A stretch of DNA of 64,000 nucleotides from Phytohabitans aurantiacus (GCF_027923225.1 NZ_BSDI01000017.1:124001-188000), one strand, 5' to 3'. Counted from the stretch's first letter, positions 25,299 to 34,050 are shown. Notes: a model not told the origin generated them from the letters alone. Translations and numbers: made by a program.

Positions 25299-27785
25299 TC
25301 AGCGTGTGTAGGTTCCAAGATCGCCAAGGTCGATCTGATAGCCGTCCTGGAGCTTCTCGTACTCGCCGTCAAAGTAATTGTCTAGATATGAATGGCCAAG
25401 AATGAATCTGTCCGGCTTCACGGCGCCGTAGTAGCCGGCATTGGCGTTGTCCTCACTGTCGAACAGCACATAGCTTCCCTGCCACCCCGAACCGGATACG
25501 CCCCAGCTGATGATGTGATCGATGTACGGGGCGAACTTGGTGAAGAGTTTGTACATCAGCGCGTACTCGTACCCAAGGGCATCGGACTGCCTGACATTGA
25601 GCACCGCCGGAGCGATCGCGCCGCCGCCGGGGGCGCTGGTCGGCATCCTCAAGTCAAACTCGGAGTAGGAAATACCAGAAATAAGGCCCTGGTCAACGAG
25701 ACTGGCATAGAGGGCCATGGCGTATTGGTTATCGCTGGCCAGGGTCTTGGCAACCGAATCGTGTCCCTGGATACCGATGTCCTCGATAAGTGGTCTTCCG
25801 TCGTACAGCGGATCCGAGAGCCATGCGGTGTTCAGTTCGCGGACCATGTTGTACACGGTCCTCGCTTTGCTGCGGGTAGCGATACCGTAATCGTTGTAGG
25901 TCAGCTTTGGAGGATTGTCGACAACGTAGGCGTCAATGCTGCCGCCGATGTCGTGACCGTCGAGCGTCATGTACTCGGGAAGACCAGCGTAGTTGGCTTT
26001 GTAGGCCGCCGCCATCTCGGCGTTGGGGGCCGCGATGTGCGCGTACTTGAAGAGCTGGTAGATGTAATGCTCTTCGAGGTCGCCGCCAATTAGATCGTCC
26101 GACATCGCGGCAAGCCAGTTGGTGTGTTTGAGGCTGGTTCTCCAGTTGTTCGGATCCTGGGGGATGAGTTCGCTGTGGCGACTTTCGTGGACCTCTTCGT
26201 TGAGTACGTCCCATGAATTGAATGGGATTACTCCGCGGGATGCGCTTGAGCCGTACTTCGCATCTGTGGTCAGGAAGTGCCGCATCACATACATTGTGTG
26301 ATTGAACTGCACCCTTCTGGACATTTCTTTGTCTACCGGAACCTTGGTTGTAACGCCGTTGCCCAATCCGTAGAAATTGGTTGTGCCGTTATAGCCGAGG
26401 GGAAGGTTCGCGGGGATAATCTGTCTCATCCATGCGGGGGCCTGGTTGTACCATGCCAGGACATGAGCGTGAGACTTGTACTCTCCGGGAGCTCCGGAAT
26501 CCCTGATCGTTTGATAAGCCGCGGTCGGGAAATTGTATTCACCTAGGCCAGGCGTGGTGTCTGCACCGCTCAATGCCTCGCCAGTAACGCTCTTCAGCCA
26601 GCTTGGGCCGAGAGAATGCGTGCTCTCGGCCTTGAGATTGTTGCCGTCGACAAAGATCTCATAGTGCTGGGCTCTGGTTCCGGTTACAGGTCCGGTTCCG
26701 ATCGCGCCGACCATGAACCGCTCATTTTCCCTGTTGTAAACACTCTTCAAAGGCGCTACGACACTCTGGTTTTCCCTGTTGACTACGTCGGGAAGCGCAA
26801 CGCCGTTGGGGTCGGGTGCGGTTATCTTGATATCGGCGACAAGAAGCGTGCCAGTTTCTGCGGGACGGCTTGTCTCGCCATGGAGCTCAAGAACGAAGTT
26901 CGAGGACATGCCTACCGAGGAGGTAACGCTGTGGTGTGCCCGCAACCAGCTTTCACCGTTGTAGCTGCCGACCCAGTCGGGGTTGAGGTTGTTGTACTCG
27001 TAATCTCTGAGGTAGCTATCGAGGTTGGAGTCGATGTTTCTTATCCGCCACCTCATGTACTTGCCCTGCGCGCTCTTGGGGTAGTACACATCAAACTCGA
27101 TAGTTGAGCCTTCGGGGACATCTACCGCCGGAGACAACGGAGATTGAACAGTGATTCCGCCGAACGTGCTCGTCCCGTTATGGGCATAATTGATCTTGAG
27201 CAAATCGGCTTTGCCTTCGGAATCCGCAAAAGGATACGGGATCATTCCGAATGTGCCACCGGCAAAGTCGGCGGGGACACGGCTGTCAAGCGGGGTTCTT
27301 GCGGTCCAGGCGTTGGTCGGCGCGGAAATTTCTATAGCTAATTTTCCGGGGCCCGGGTCAAGGCGAAAATAAGGATCCGAACCGTCCGCTTTGATCTTGC
27401 CGGCGAACCGTTCCATTGCGTTTTCAAGCCAGTCTATGGCATCTTGAGCCCGGGAAACTGGCGCCCTCCGGGCGAACCAAAGCGCGAGATCAAGATCTAT
27501 GGTTTCATGGGCGTACACCCAGGGGAAAGCCTTGTTTACATCGGATCCGTTGCGAGTACGGGAAATCTGGAGCGGGAATTCCGCGTTGCCGGTCCGCAGA
27601 GCTTGGGCTTGTGCGATGAGCTTCCTCAGTTCATCCATAATTTCGGAATGTCGGCCGCTCCCAAGCTCCACGGCGTCAACTTTTTCGGCCGCGGCGGCAG
27701 GGACGGGGGCAACCGTGAATACGGAGAACAGTATGATGACAGCGAGACAGCGGTAGGTTTTGACGAACGATCTATCACTCTTCAT
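25299..27785 (-). CDS. Secreted GH10 endo-beta-1,4-xylanase, low GC
   Basis: An 828-residue secreted protein. The signal peptide ends near PAAAAEK (about 33). The N-terminal 400 residues contain beta-rich regions that look like carbohydrate-binding modules (VPEGSTIEFDVYYP, YMRWRIRNID). The GH10 barrel follows, with the acid/base Glu in SWDVLNEEVHES (near 527) and the nucleophile Glu in ISYSEFDLR (near 710). It should cleave xylan outside the cell. Length is about twice that of a bare GH10 enzyme. Base composition is near 50-55% GC by eye and codons ending in A/T are common, unlike every neighbour, so it was probably acquired. ATG 27785 follows GGAGCAACTG. A CGAAACTTTCG palindrome lies 145 bp upstream. 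Confidence 0.9.
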   Translation of the reverse strand: MKSDRSFVKTYRCLAVIILFSVFTVAPVPAAAAEKVDAVELGSGRHSEIMDELRKLIAQAQALRTGNAEFPLQISRTRNGSDVNKAFPWVYAHETIDLDLALWFARRAPVSRAQDAIDWLENAMERFAGKIKADGSDPYFRLDPGPGKLAIEISAPTNAWTARTPLDSRVPADFAGGTFGMIPYPFADSEGKADLLKINYAHNGTSTFGGITVQSPLSPAVDVPEGSTIEFDVYYPKSAQGKYMRWRIRNIDSNLDSYLRDYEYNNLNPDWVGSYNGESWLRAHHSVTSSVGMSSNFVLELHGETSRPAETGTLLVADIKITAPDPNGVALPDVVNRENQSVVAPLKSVYNRENERFMVGAIGTGPVTGTRAQHYEIFVDGNNLKAESTHSLGPSWLKSVTGEALSGADTTPGLGEYNFPTAAYQTIRDSGAPGEYKSHAHVLAWYNQAPAWMRQIIPANLPLGYNGTTNFYGLGNGVTTKVPVDKEMSRRVQFNHTMYVMRHFLTTDAKYGSSASRGVIPFNSWDVLNEEVHESRHSELIPQDPNNWRTSLKHTNWLAAMSDDLIGGDLEEHYIYQLFKYAHIAAPNAEMAAAYKANYAGLPEYMTLDGHDIGGSIDAYVVDNPPKLTYNDYGIATRSKARTVYNMVRELNTAWLSDPLYDGRPLIEDIGIQGHDSVAKTLASDNQYAMALYASLVDQGLISGISYSEFDLRMPTSAPGGGAIAPAVLNVRQSDALGYEYALMYKLFTKFAPYIDHIISWGVSGSGWQGSYVLFDSEDNANAGYYGAVKPDRFILGHSYLDNYFDGEYEKLQDGYQIDLGDLGTYTR

Positions 27786-28151
27786 TTTTCAGTTGCTCCA
27801 TTTCTCAAGGCAACATGGTGTGAACGTGGTGCGTCAAGCGGTCCAGGGCCCGCATTGGCGACCAACCGCCTCGCTGCCAACTTCCCGGAGTTCCACCCAC
27901 CCTGCTGGCTGTGCGGCGTGGCCAGCGCCGAAACTTTCGGTCGTCACCCGATACTTGCGGAAAATCTAGAGTCCGAGCATGGCCGTGTCAAGGTTCGTCT
28001 ATGGGCGTGAAGCGACCGCAGCCAGGCGGAATCAATCAGCCTCGCCCTTTCGGGCGAGCCGGCCGCCAGCCGGCACCTGCGCCAACCGAGGGCCGGTCGT
28101 CCACAGCGCCCTCGAACGACAGGGCGTCGCCGCTGTCTTTGGGGCGCGGTT
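27786..28151. other. Non-coding gap upstream of the xylanase gene
   Basis: 366 bp with no convincing gene. It contains the palindrome at 27928-27940 and a hairpin CTCGCCC/GGGCGAG at 28041-28058. The low-GC character of the xylanase fades out within this gap, around 27800-28000. Confidence 0.6.
27928..27940. promoter_or_regulatory. CGAAACTTTCG palindrome, candidate xylanase operator
   Basis: CCGAAACTTTCGG is a 13-bp palindrome about 145 bp before the xylanase start. The core CGAAACTTTCG is the element described upstream of Streptomyces xylanase genes and bound by LacI-type xylan regulators of the BxlR/XlnR kind. The match is seen; function here is inferred. Confidence 0.6.
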
Positions 28152-28720
28152 TCAGGCGGTGAGACCCAGGGAGGCGATGAGGCTGCGCATCTCGTCGCGG
28201 TAGATGGTGGCTGGGTCGTGGACGAGCGTGCGCAGGTGGCCGTAGATCTCCAGGGGCATCAGGCCGTGCATGCGTCCCCAGACGCGCAGGGTGAGGGCGA
28301 TGGCTGCGGGTGGCAGGTCCGGGAAATCCGCGCGGGCGTGGGCGACCAGGCCCGGGTCGAAGTGGGTCCATTCGTATTCCCGGTCGTCGGCCTGGTGCAC
28401 GCGGGCGGCCGGCCAGGCGGCGGCGACGAGGCCGATGAGGTCGCCGCAGGCGCGCCGTTCAGCCTCTTTGCCGGGGCCGTCGTCGGGTGGGCGGTACCCG
28501 GGTACGGGGTCGCCGTAGATCAGCCGGAAGCCCTCGGGGTTGGCGAGTGCCCAGTCCCGCACGGCATGTCCCCAGGCCAGGATCCGGCCTCCCGGGTCGC
28601 TTTCCGGCACGGCGTCCCGGGTGGACTCGGCGGCTTCGACGAGCGAGGTGTAGACGTCGCCGACCAGCGTTGTGACCAGGTCGTCGCGGGTGGGGACGTA
28701 GCACCACGCTCGCCGTCTCG
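28152..28720 (-). pseudogene. TetR-family regulator remnant lacking its HTH
   Basis: The open frame codes for the ligand domain of a TetR-family regulator (WHG/TetR_C_33-like: GHAVRDWALANPEGFRLIYGDPVPGY, LTLRVWGRMHGLMPLEIYGH). Upstream in frame are only VPTRDDLVTTLVGDVYTSLVEAAES and a few more residues, matching the region just after a TetR HTH. The HTH itself is absent; the DNA beyond about 28720 belongs to a different, oppositely oriented gene fragment. An ATG at 28610 could make a 152-residue protein without a DNA-binding domain, but this is best read as a 5'-deleted gene. Confidence 0.7.
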
Positions 28721-28763
28721 ACGGTCGGGACCGGCGCGGGCAGCGTCGTCTGGGGCCTGTTCG

Positions 28764-28838
28764 GCGGTCGCCACCGGCTACGACGCGGTGGAGTTTGCCG
28801 GAGACCGCATCCGCAGCATCGTCGGGTTATTCGCATGA
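28764..28838 (+). pseudogene. 3' tail of a SnoaL/NTF2-like gene
   Basis: The last 24 codons read as the C-terminal strands of a SnoaL/NTF2-like protein (GYDAVEFAGDRIRSIVGLFA then stop). No in-frame upstream remainder is recognisable. It abuts the TetR remnant and its stop codon overlaps the ATG of the next fragment. Confidence 0.45.
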
Positions 28839-28990
28839 GCCGGCACGAGCACGGCTGGACCGCCGCCTGGACCACCTCTCCGCAGCGACCGGGTGCCGGC
28901 TTCGCCCCCAACTGGTCGCAGGAGGGCCTCGCCGGCCACACGATACGCCGGACCGTCCGGCTCGGCGTCGGCGGCGACGCGCTGCGGGCG
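28835..28990 (+). pseudogene. 5' fragment of an SGNH/GDSL hydrolase gene
   Basis: The first about 52 codons match the N-terminus of secreted or cytoplasmic SGNH hydrolases (WTAAWTTSPQRPGAGFAPNW, EGLAGHTIRRTVRLGVGGD). Family resemblance stops after GGDALR near 28988; the GDSL motif and the rest are missing. The start overlaps the preceding gene tail by four bases (ATGA), so the two were probably once an intact pair whose flanks are deleted. Confidence 0.6.
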
Positions 28991-29068
28991 GCGCGGCAAT
29001 CAAGCGAACCAGGACGGCGGAACCGCTTACGCCGCGACCAGCTCGTTGTAGAGCCTGACGCTGGTGAG

Positions 29069-29812
29069 CTATCGCTGTTGTGTGAGCCAGTCGTCGAAGG
29101 TGGTCGTGGCGATGCGTGCGTCCTCGGCTGGTAGTAACACGTTTCCGGCCCATTCCGGGCCGAACAGCGCTGACCACGTCGGCACGAGCCGTACCGCGTG
29201 GCCGCGGGCCTGGTTGGTGCGCCTGGCCATGTCGACGAGGTCTTGTGTCTGCGGTCCGGCCACGTCGACGTAGCGGCCGTGTGGATCACCCACTGCGATT
29301 TCGGCGAGGATGTCTGCCACGTCCGCGGGCGCGATCGGTTGTACGAGCAGTGGTGCGATGGTGGCGACGCCGTCGTGTTCGGTCCAGCTGGTCACCGTGG
29401 CGGCGAAGTCGTGGAATTGCGTGGCCGGGACGATTGTCCACGGCAGTGGGCCGGTGCTGACGATGCTTTCCTGTTCCCGTTTGCCGGCGTAGTGTGCGTT
29501 GCCTTCGATTCGGTCGGTGCCGGCGATGGACAGCAGCACGTGGTGGCGTACTCCGGCGCGGTGCTCGGCGGCGAGCAGGTTTCGCGTGGCGGTGCCGAAG
29601 TAGGCCACCGCCTGCGCCCGGTCGCCGGCTGGCCCGTTCGTGACGTCCACGACCGACTCGACACTGTTCAGGGCGGCGTCCAGTCCTTCGCCGGTCACGA
29701 GGTCGATGCCGAGCGACCGGCTGATGCGCACGACGTCGTGGCCGTCGCGTTCTAGGGCGGCGACGGTGAGCGTTCCGATATTGCCGGTGGCGCCGGCGAC
29801 TGCGACCCGCAA
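29069..29812 (-). CDS. NmrA-like NAD(P)-binding protein (atypical SDR)
   Basis: A 247-residue Rossmann protein beginning LRVAVAGATGNIGTLTVAALERDG, the glycine motif of NmrA/atypical short-chain dehydrogenases. VVDVTNGPAGDRAQAVAYFGTATRNLL, HHVLLSIAGTDRIEG and a YAGKREQE segment (Tyr-X3-Lys) follow. Such proteins reduce quinones or act as redox sensors. TTG 29812 is chosen because AAGGGAGACCC lies upstream; ATG 29884 would add 24 residues with no family match. It is divergent from the P-loop kinase gene at 29913. Confidence 0.85.
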   Translation of the reverse strand: MRVAVAGATGNIGTLTVAALERDGHDVVRISRSLGIDLVTGEGLDAALNSVESVVDVTNGPAGDRAQAVAYFGTATRNLLAAEHRAGVRHHVLLSIAGTDRIEGNAHYAGKREQESIVSTGPLPWTIVPATQFHDFAATVTSWTEHDGVATIAPLLVQPIAPADVADILAEIAVGDPHGRYVDVAGPQTQDLVDMARRTNQARGHAVRLVPTWSALFGPEWAGNVLLPAEDARIATTTFDDWLTQQR

Positions 29813-29912
29813 GATGGGTCTCCCTTCGTGGCCCCGTCGACCGTAGCGTGGATGGGGCCCTAGCGTGTCCAGCGGCGCTGCCATACGCGACTCTTCCTCG
29901 ATAGGTTGTCTG

Positions 29913-30404
29913 ATGGTCGGCACATCCACGAAACCGGTCGTCCACCTACTTGCTGGTCTTCCCGGTTCCGGCAAGTCGACCTACGCACGGGCACTGGAGA
30001 AGGACGGCGTCACACGGCTATCGGTCGATGAGAGGATCATTGCTCGGCATGGTGTGCTGGGTGCCGACTATCCCGCGAGCGTGCACTTCGAGCTGGCGAG
30101 ACCGATAGTCGACGAGGTCCGGCAGGAGCTGACGCGACTTGTCCGGTGTGGACGCTCTGCTGTGCTGGATCACGCGTTGGATCGCCGATCAGAGCGTGAG
30201 GCGTACAAGAGTCTGGTATCCGCTAACGGCGGGAACTGGCGCTTGATGTACTTCAAAGCCGATAGAGGTACGTTGCTCCGTCGGCTGGCGTGTCGGTATG
30301 CCAGAGGCGGCGTCGGCGACGTTACGCCGCAAATGCTGGACTGGACGGCCGCTAACTGGGAAGAGCCCGTTGATGAGGGCGAAGAGGTTCTTGAGCAGTC
30401 GTAG
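29913..30404 (+). CDS. P-loop kinase-like ATPase (zeta/AAA_33 type)
   Basis: A 163-residue cytoplasmic protein with the Walker A motif HLLAGLPGSGKSTYA at its N-terminus, a VDERIIARHG loop, a Walker-B-like SAVLDHALDRRSEREAY and a lid rich in Arg (LLRRLACRYAR). This is the layout of small AAA_33/zeta-toxin-like kinases that phosphorylate small molecules, nucleic acid ends or drugs. No antitoxin gene is adjacent, so a toxin role is not supported. ATG 29913 follows ATAGGTTG. The substrate is unknown. Confidence 0.82.
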   Translation: MVGTSTKPVVHLLAGLPGSGKSTYARALEKDGVTRLSVDERIIARHGVLGADYPASVHFELARPIVDEVRQELTRLVRCGRSAVLDHALDRRSEREAYKSLVSANGGNWRLMYFKADRGTLLRRLACRYARGGVGDVTPQMLDWTAANWEEPVDEGEEVLEQS

Positions 30405-30509
30405 CGCAGGAAACTTGGGTAGCATGCCGCAACGGGGAGATCGAGGTGCACTGATCTGCGCGCTGACATAGCGCGTGGGCTGCCTGACAGCGATCGTGCG
30501 TAGTTCGGA

Positions 30510-30848
30510 TTAGCGTGGCGGCCATGCGCCGCGACGCGCGAGGTGATCAAGATGGTCGAGGAGTGCCGTCTCGCTTCGAGTCAGCCTCCTCCGATCGACT
30601 TCCGGCAGGGCGACAAGAGCGTCCGTAAGGTGTTCCTCACGCGGCACGTACACCATGGCGGTCGAATATTCGCGGCAGGTTGAGCACCAGGTCAAGCCGA
30701 TGCAGCGTTCGTAGGACTTGTCGGACGGTGCGTAGTGGCGGGATCTGTAGGAGCGAATCTTGCCGTTGCACGCGTTGCCGTGCGCGGGACGAGTTCCATG
30801 GACGGTGCTCACCTTGGACCACATCCATCTGGAAGCCCTACGCCCCAT
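30510..30848 (-). CDS. Small Cys-rich zinc-ribbon-like protein
   Basis: A 112-residue protein of unknown function. C..Y..CIGLTWCSTCREYSTAMVYVPRE gives a four-cysteine cluster that could bind zinc; the C-terminal half is helical and charged (RRLTRSETALLDHLDHLARR). It resembles short actinobacterial proteins with a W-C-X-X-C-R-X-Y motif that I know only as hypothetical. ATG 30848 is chosen because GACGGGAAG lies upstream; ATG 30824 and 30884 are in frame. It lies alone between the P-loop kinase gene and a decayed locus. Confidence 0.6.
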   Translation of the reverse strand: MGRRASRWMWSKVSTVHGTRPAHGNACNGKIRSYRSRHYAPSDKSYERCIGLTWCSTCREYSTAMVYVPREEHLTDALVALPEVDRRRLTRSETALLDHLDHLARRGAWPPR

Positions 30849-31001
30849 AGTCAGATCTTCCCGTCCGACAACCGGCACCGCCATCCGGATCTGCCGCCGA
30901 CCGAGTGTCGCGGTGGCACGGCCGCGCGCGGCGTGTGGCACCGAGAGGCAGGTGCTGCCTATGGTCCATGCGATTGCGCTGGTACGCGGGTGGAGTTGTG
31001 C

Positions 31002-31486
31002 TCAGGGTGGCGGCAGCGGCTGAAGGTTGGCGTCCGGCTTCCACCAGTATGTGTCGGGGCCGTAGTAGATGGCCCCGGCCCAGTGATGCGCGTCCTCGTG
31101 ATACACGAGGTCCAAGCCGACAATCCAGACGCGTGGGACGCGACCTGGCGAACCAGCATGTGACCATTGCCGGTTGACGCGTGCCACCGCCTCGCCACGG
31201 GAAATACCGTAGCCACGCGCCATCGCGTCAACGATTTCCTCGCAGAAGGCCAGAGCCTGGTTGTCGCCGGCGCAGGGGAATGGGCCGTGCGAGCGGAACA
31301 CCGACTCGTGCACCAGATACTCCTGCGGGGAACCGTCCCTGACACCCACTGCGGAGGCGTGCGTACCCGAATCTGATCCCCCAGATCCTCTTCGCGCAGG
31401 TGATACTCCGCCAGGAGGCGATCGAGGTACTCCCTTGGTCCGACCGCCTCGTAGGTGTCGTGCTCTGCTGTCGAGGCCATCGACAC
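31002..31486 (-). pseudogene. Frameshifted conserved hypothetical gene
   Basis: The reading frame from GTG 31486 gives a natural-looking N-terminus (TAEHDTYEAVGPREYLDRLL, EYHLREEDLGDQIRVRTPPQ). Family-like sequence then continues in another frame (GVRDGSPQEYLVHESVFRSH, DNQALAFCEEIVDAMARGYG, VARVNRQWSHAG, AIYYGPDTYWWKPDANLQPL) to the stop at 31002. The switch is near 31350. The second part could start on its own at GTG 31349, but that codon has no ribosome site. I therefore call it one gene broken by a one-base change. Function unknown. Confidence 0.55.
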
Positions 31487-31487
31487 A

Positions 31488-31814
31488 TCATGCCGTCCGT
31501 CGCGACGATGGCAACGTTCCAGCTGTCGTCGGGAGCCTGGTACGTGTCGCCGACGTGACCCGATTCTTCCGCATGCTCGTGGCGGGACACGGCGACGACC
31601 AAGGCATCCACCAGGCTGTGGCTACCGTCCAGGCGGCGCCGAACACCGGCCCCGCGGCACGGAGCCCGCTGGGGGCCCCACCGCCGTCGATCTCGCGCGC
31701 GGGATCGATCGCCCGATACACCGGGCGGCCACGATGGTCGCTGGACGGATAGACCTCGTCCTCGACCTCGCGTGGAGTTCGGCGGCCCGGACTGCTGGCG
31801 GACACGCTGGCCAT
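31488..31814 (-). pseudogene. Frameshifted hypothetical gene upstream of the previous one
   Basis: One frame reads VEDEVYPSSDHRGRPVYRAIDP, REIDGGGAPSGLRAAGPVFG; near 31630 the protein-like sequence moves to the next frame (HSLVDALVVAVSRHEHAEE, GHVGDTYQAPDDSWNVAIVATDG). The stop of the first frame (31488-31490) overlaps the next gene's start, an arrangement expected of a once-intact operon. No family name can be given. Decay is inferred from the frame switch. Confidence 0.4.
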
Positions 31815-31995
31815 CCTGCCGGCGCCACCTCGGACGCCCAGCAAGATCGACCGGACTGTCGCTCTGGTAGGCCATGCTGCGAGTTGGCCCGGTGCTGTCG
31901 GACTCCGCCGTATGGTGCGGATGCTGGTCGCACTGGTCGAGCTCGTTGGCGGCCGAAATGGCAGCGAGGGATCCGGTTGTGGACGGCGACATGCA

Positions 31996-32142
31996 TCATG
32001 GCGGGGACGAGGGGGCGACTGCTCCGGCGACGAGCTGCCTGACCGTCGACTCGGCGCGTCCGGATGCGCGGCTGAGCACCCTCGGCGTGAGCCTGCGGTT
32101 GGCCATAAGGCCGGTCAATATCTCTGTGAAGTCCTGTCGCAT
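31996..32142 (-). CDS. 48-residue XRE-like helix-turn-helix ORF, probably truncated
   Basis: ATG 32142 opens a 48-codon frame: MRQDFTEILTGLMANRRLTP then RVLSRASGRAESTVRQLVAG, followed by stop. This is most of a Cro/C1-type HTH (LTPRVLSRASG as helix 2, ESTVRQLVAG as helix 3). Normal family members continue for at least 80 more residues; the DNA downstream shows only mixed frames up to the decayed gene at 31488-31814. Either a very short DNA-binding protein or the head of a broken regulator that once covered the locus. Confidence 0.4.
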   Translation of the reverse strand: MRQDFTEILTGLMANRRLTPRVLSRASGRAESTVRQLVAGAVAPSSPP

Positions 32143-32332
32143 CAGCGCACGCTACCGGTACCGGCGCCCGGCATGACGTTCTAGCGCGACAGCGCGGAGG
32201 TTAGTACGTCGCGCAGACTCGACCTCGGGTTCGCCACCGGCCCTCGATGTACGGGTGAGGGGCTTTCGTTGCTCGCTGAACGCGCCGATTGGGTGCGGTT
32301 CCCGATCGGCGTCTCGCGGACACGGAGAGACG

Positions 32333-33064
32333 TCAGCCCAGGTGCCGGGCGAAGAACCGCACGGTGCTGTCCAGCTCGAATGCCGGGATGTCCCCGTGCT
32401 TGCCGGGGTTGGCGTGCAGCGTCTTCTGCGTGGAAGCAAAGGCGTCGAACAGCGCCAAGCTCTCGGCTCGCGGTACCCGCTCATCGTCCCACTGCACCAG
32501 GAACTCCACCGGGACGGTGATCCGTGCGGCGGTCTCGGCCGACACTACGGCCCCGGCCAGGCCCAGCACCGCCGCGCGGACCCGGGGCTCGGCGGCAACG
32601 AACGGAACACCGAGTCCACAACCCAACGACAAACCCCAATAGCCCACCGGACCCGCGCCGACATGGTCGAGTTTTTGGACCGCGTCCAGGACCGCCCGCC
32701 ACTCCACGACGGTCGGGCCAGCCACGAGCGCCTGGAAATCAGCGATCAGCGAAGCCAGATCCTCTCCGGCATCCATGCGCGCCTGATGCTCGGTCGCGAT
32801 CCGGTCGAATTCCTCATCCCTGGGCCGGTCACCATGGCCCGTCACGTCGACCGCCACCACCGCGAAACCACACTCGGCCGCGAAGCGGCGGGCACGAACC
32901 GTGATGCCGGGGGCCATCTTGTGCTGCCCGCCGCCGTGTCCCATCAGGATCAGGGCACGCGCACCAGCGGCGCCATCCGGCGTCCACAGCATGCCCGGGA
33001 TCTCACCGAGCGTGAAGAGCTGTTCGCGGACGCCATCGGACGACGTCTCAGAGGTGAAGCGCAT
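32333..33064 (-). CDS. Alpha/beta hydrolase (dienelactone hydrolase-like)
   Basis: A 243-residue cytoplasmic hydrolase. The oxyanion HGGGQHK near residue 43, the nucleophile elbow WGLSLGCG (Ser within G-L-S-L-G), the acid Asp in LVQWDDERVP and the His in NPGKHGDIP complete the catalytic triad. The order and spacing are those of dienelactone-hydrolase/prolyl-oligopeptidase-like esterases. The substrate is not known. The gene lies 48 bp downstream of the nucleotidyltransferase gene on the same strand, so the two may be co-transcribed. Confidence 0.88.
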   Translation of the reverse strand: MRFTSETSSDGVREQLFTLGEIPGMLWTPDGAAGARALILMGHGGGQHKMAPGITVRARRFAAECGFAVVAVDVTGHGDRPRDEEFDRIATEHQARMDAGEDLASLIADFQALVAGPTVVEWRAVLDAVQKLDHVGAGPVGYWGLSLGCGLGVPFVAAEPRVRAAVLGLAGAVVSAETAARITVPVEFLVQWDDERVPRAESLALFDAFASTQKTLHANPGKHGDIPAFELDSTVRFFARHLG

Positions 33065-33112
33065 AGCGTTCCAGCCTTCGCGATACCCGCTCTTGTCGCA
33101 GTCCGCTGCTCA

Positions 33113-33682
33113 TCACATGCCGTAGCGTACGTCGGCCGCTCCGAGGCGGCCGTCGGTCGTCTCCGCGGAGGCCAGCCTTCGGAGTATCGCCATGTCGGTG
33201 ATGTCCTTCTGTCGCCATGGCCGGCCGTTGCGCAGGCGGGGGAACTGCTCCTTCATGGCGAGCATGCCGGAGACACTCATGGCCAGGACCGGCGTGCCGT
33301 CGAGCGTCACGGGCTCCTCGCCGAACGAGCCTGGCGGGAACAGCCAGTCGGAGAACCGCCCAAGGGGCTGGCTGAACGTTCCGTCTGGCCAACGATCAAA
33401 GTAAGCGGTGCTGAACGAAACCTCGCCCGACGTGAACTCGCAAGCCTCCTCTGGCGGTTGAGTCGGCAGAGCCGTGGCGCCCGCTTCTACGAGAAGCGCC
33501 TTGGAGCGCTCGGCATGAATACGCTCAACCCAGAACTCCACGTCGCCGTGCTCACGCGTAATCCGGCCGATCCTCGCATCAAGTCCCCAGCCTCCGAACA
33601 GCCACGCTGGGATATCGCCCGCCTCCAGGACCGCGACGACCTCGCGAATAACACGCAACTGCCCTCCGGTCTTGTCTTCCAT
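33113..33682 (-). CDS. Nucleotidyltransferase, ANT(2'')/lincosamide-type
   Basis: A 189-residue protein with WLFGGWGLDARIGRITREHGD at about residues 27-47 followed by VEFWV. This is the Gly-Gly-Trp-X2-Asp and Asp-X-Glu metal-binding pattern of aminoglycoside 2''- and lincosamide adenylyltransferases and related proteins. The C-terminal helices include a PWRQKDITDMAIL segment usual in the family. Such enzymes transfer AMP from ATP onto a hydroxyl of an antibiotic; many environmental relatives have no tested activity, so resistance is only a possibility. ATG 33682 is chosen by family length. It lies upstream of an alpha/beta hydrolase gene. Confidence 0.8.
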   Translation of the reverse strand: MEDKTGGQLRVIREVVAVLEAGDIPAWLFGGWGLDARIGRITREHGDVEFWVERIHAERSKALLVEAGATALPTQPPEEACEFTSGEVSFSTAYFDRWPDGTFSQPLGRFSDWLFPPGSFGEEPVTLDGTPVLAMSVSGMLAMKEQFPRLRNGRPWRQKDITDMAILRRLASAETTDGRLGAADVRYGM

Positions 33683-33887
33683 GGTGCGATCCTGCCACGC
33701 AGGTGGACTGGCTACCCGCCCGCTGGCGCCAGTGGCCGAACCTATCTGGACCACGCCGCTGCCCACGACATCAGCGCACTCGAAGCGATCCGCGTGGTGC
33801 TATCCGGTCCCGCGCTGGTCCACGTCGAAAACCACGTGAACGAAGCCCGTCAGACGGCCGACGGCGCTCGGCAATGATCGTGGCGGT

Positions 33888-34050
33888 GCTGGCGGGGGGA
33901 AGCGAGGCGCGCCGACCACACCGCAGTGCGTTCGCCGAGCAGATCGGTGTCGAGATAGGTGTCGGCATGCAGCGCGGCGACGCGTCCGGCATCACCGACT
34001 CCGGCAGGGCTGAAGATGATCGGGCGGTCAGGGCGAGCGACCGGGGTGCG
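33888..34050 (-). pseudogene. N-terminal fragment of a GNAT acetyltransferase gene
   Basis: The minus-strand frame reads RPIIFSPAGVGDAGRVAALH, ADTYLDTDLLGERTAVWSARL, the start of a GNAT domain (strand 1 and helices 1-2). The acetyl-CoA-binding part is missing; the frame runs into unrelated sequence near 33888. This 490-bp stretch (33683-34169) has no other gene. Confidence 0.5.

Noticed and set aside
29913..30404. P-loop kinase as a zeta toxin
   Set aside because: No epsilon-type antitoxin gene is adjacent and the neighbouring gene is an NmrA-like reductase.
33113..33682. Firm call as an antibiotic-resistance gene
   Set aside because: The fold is shared by many untested proteins, and no resistance context surrounds it.
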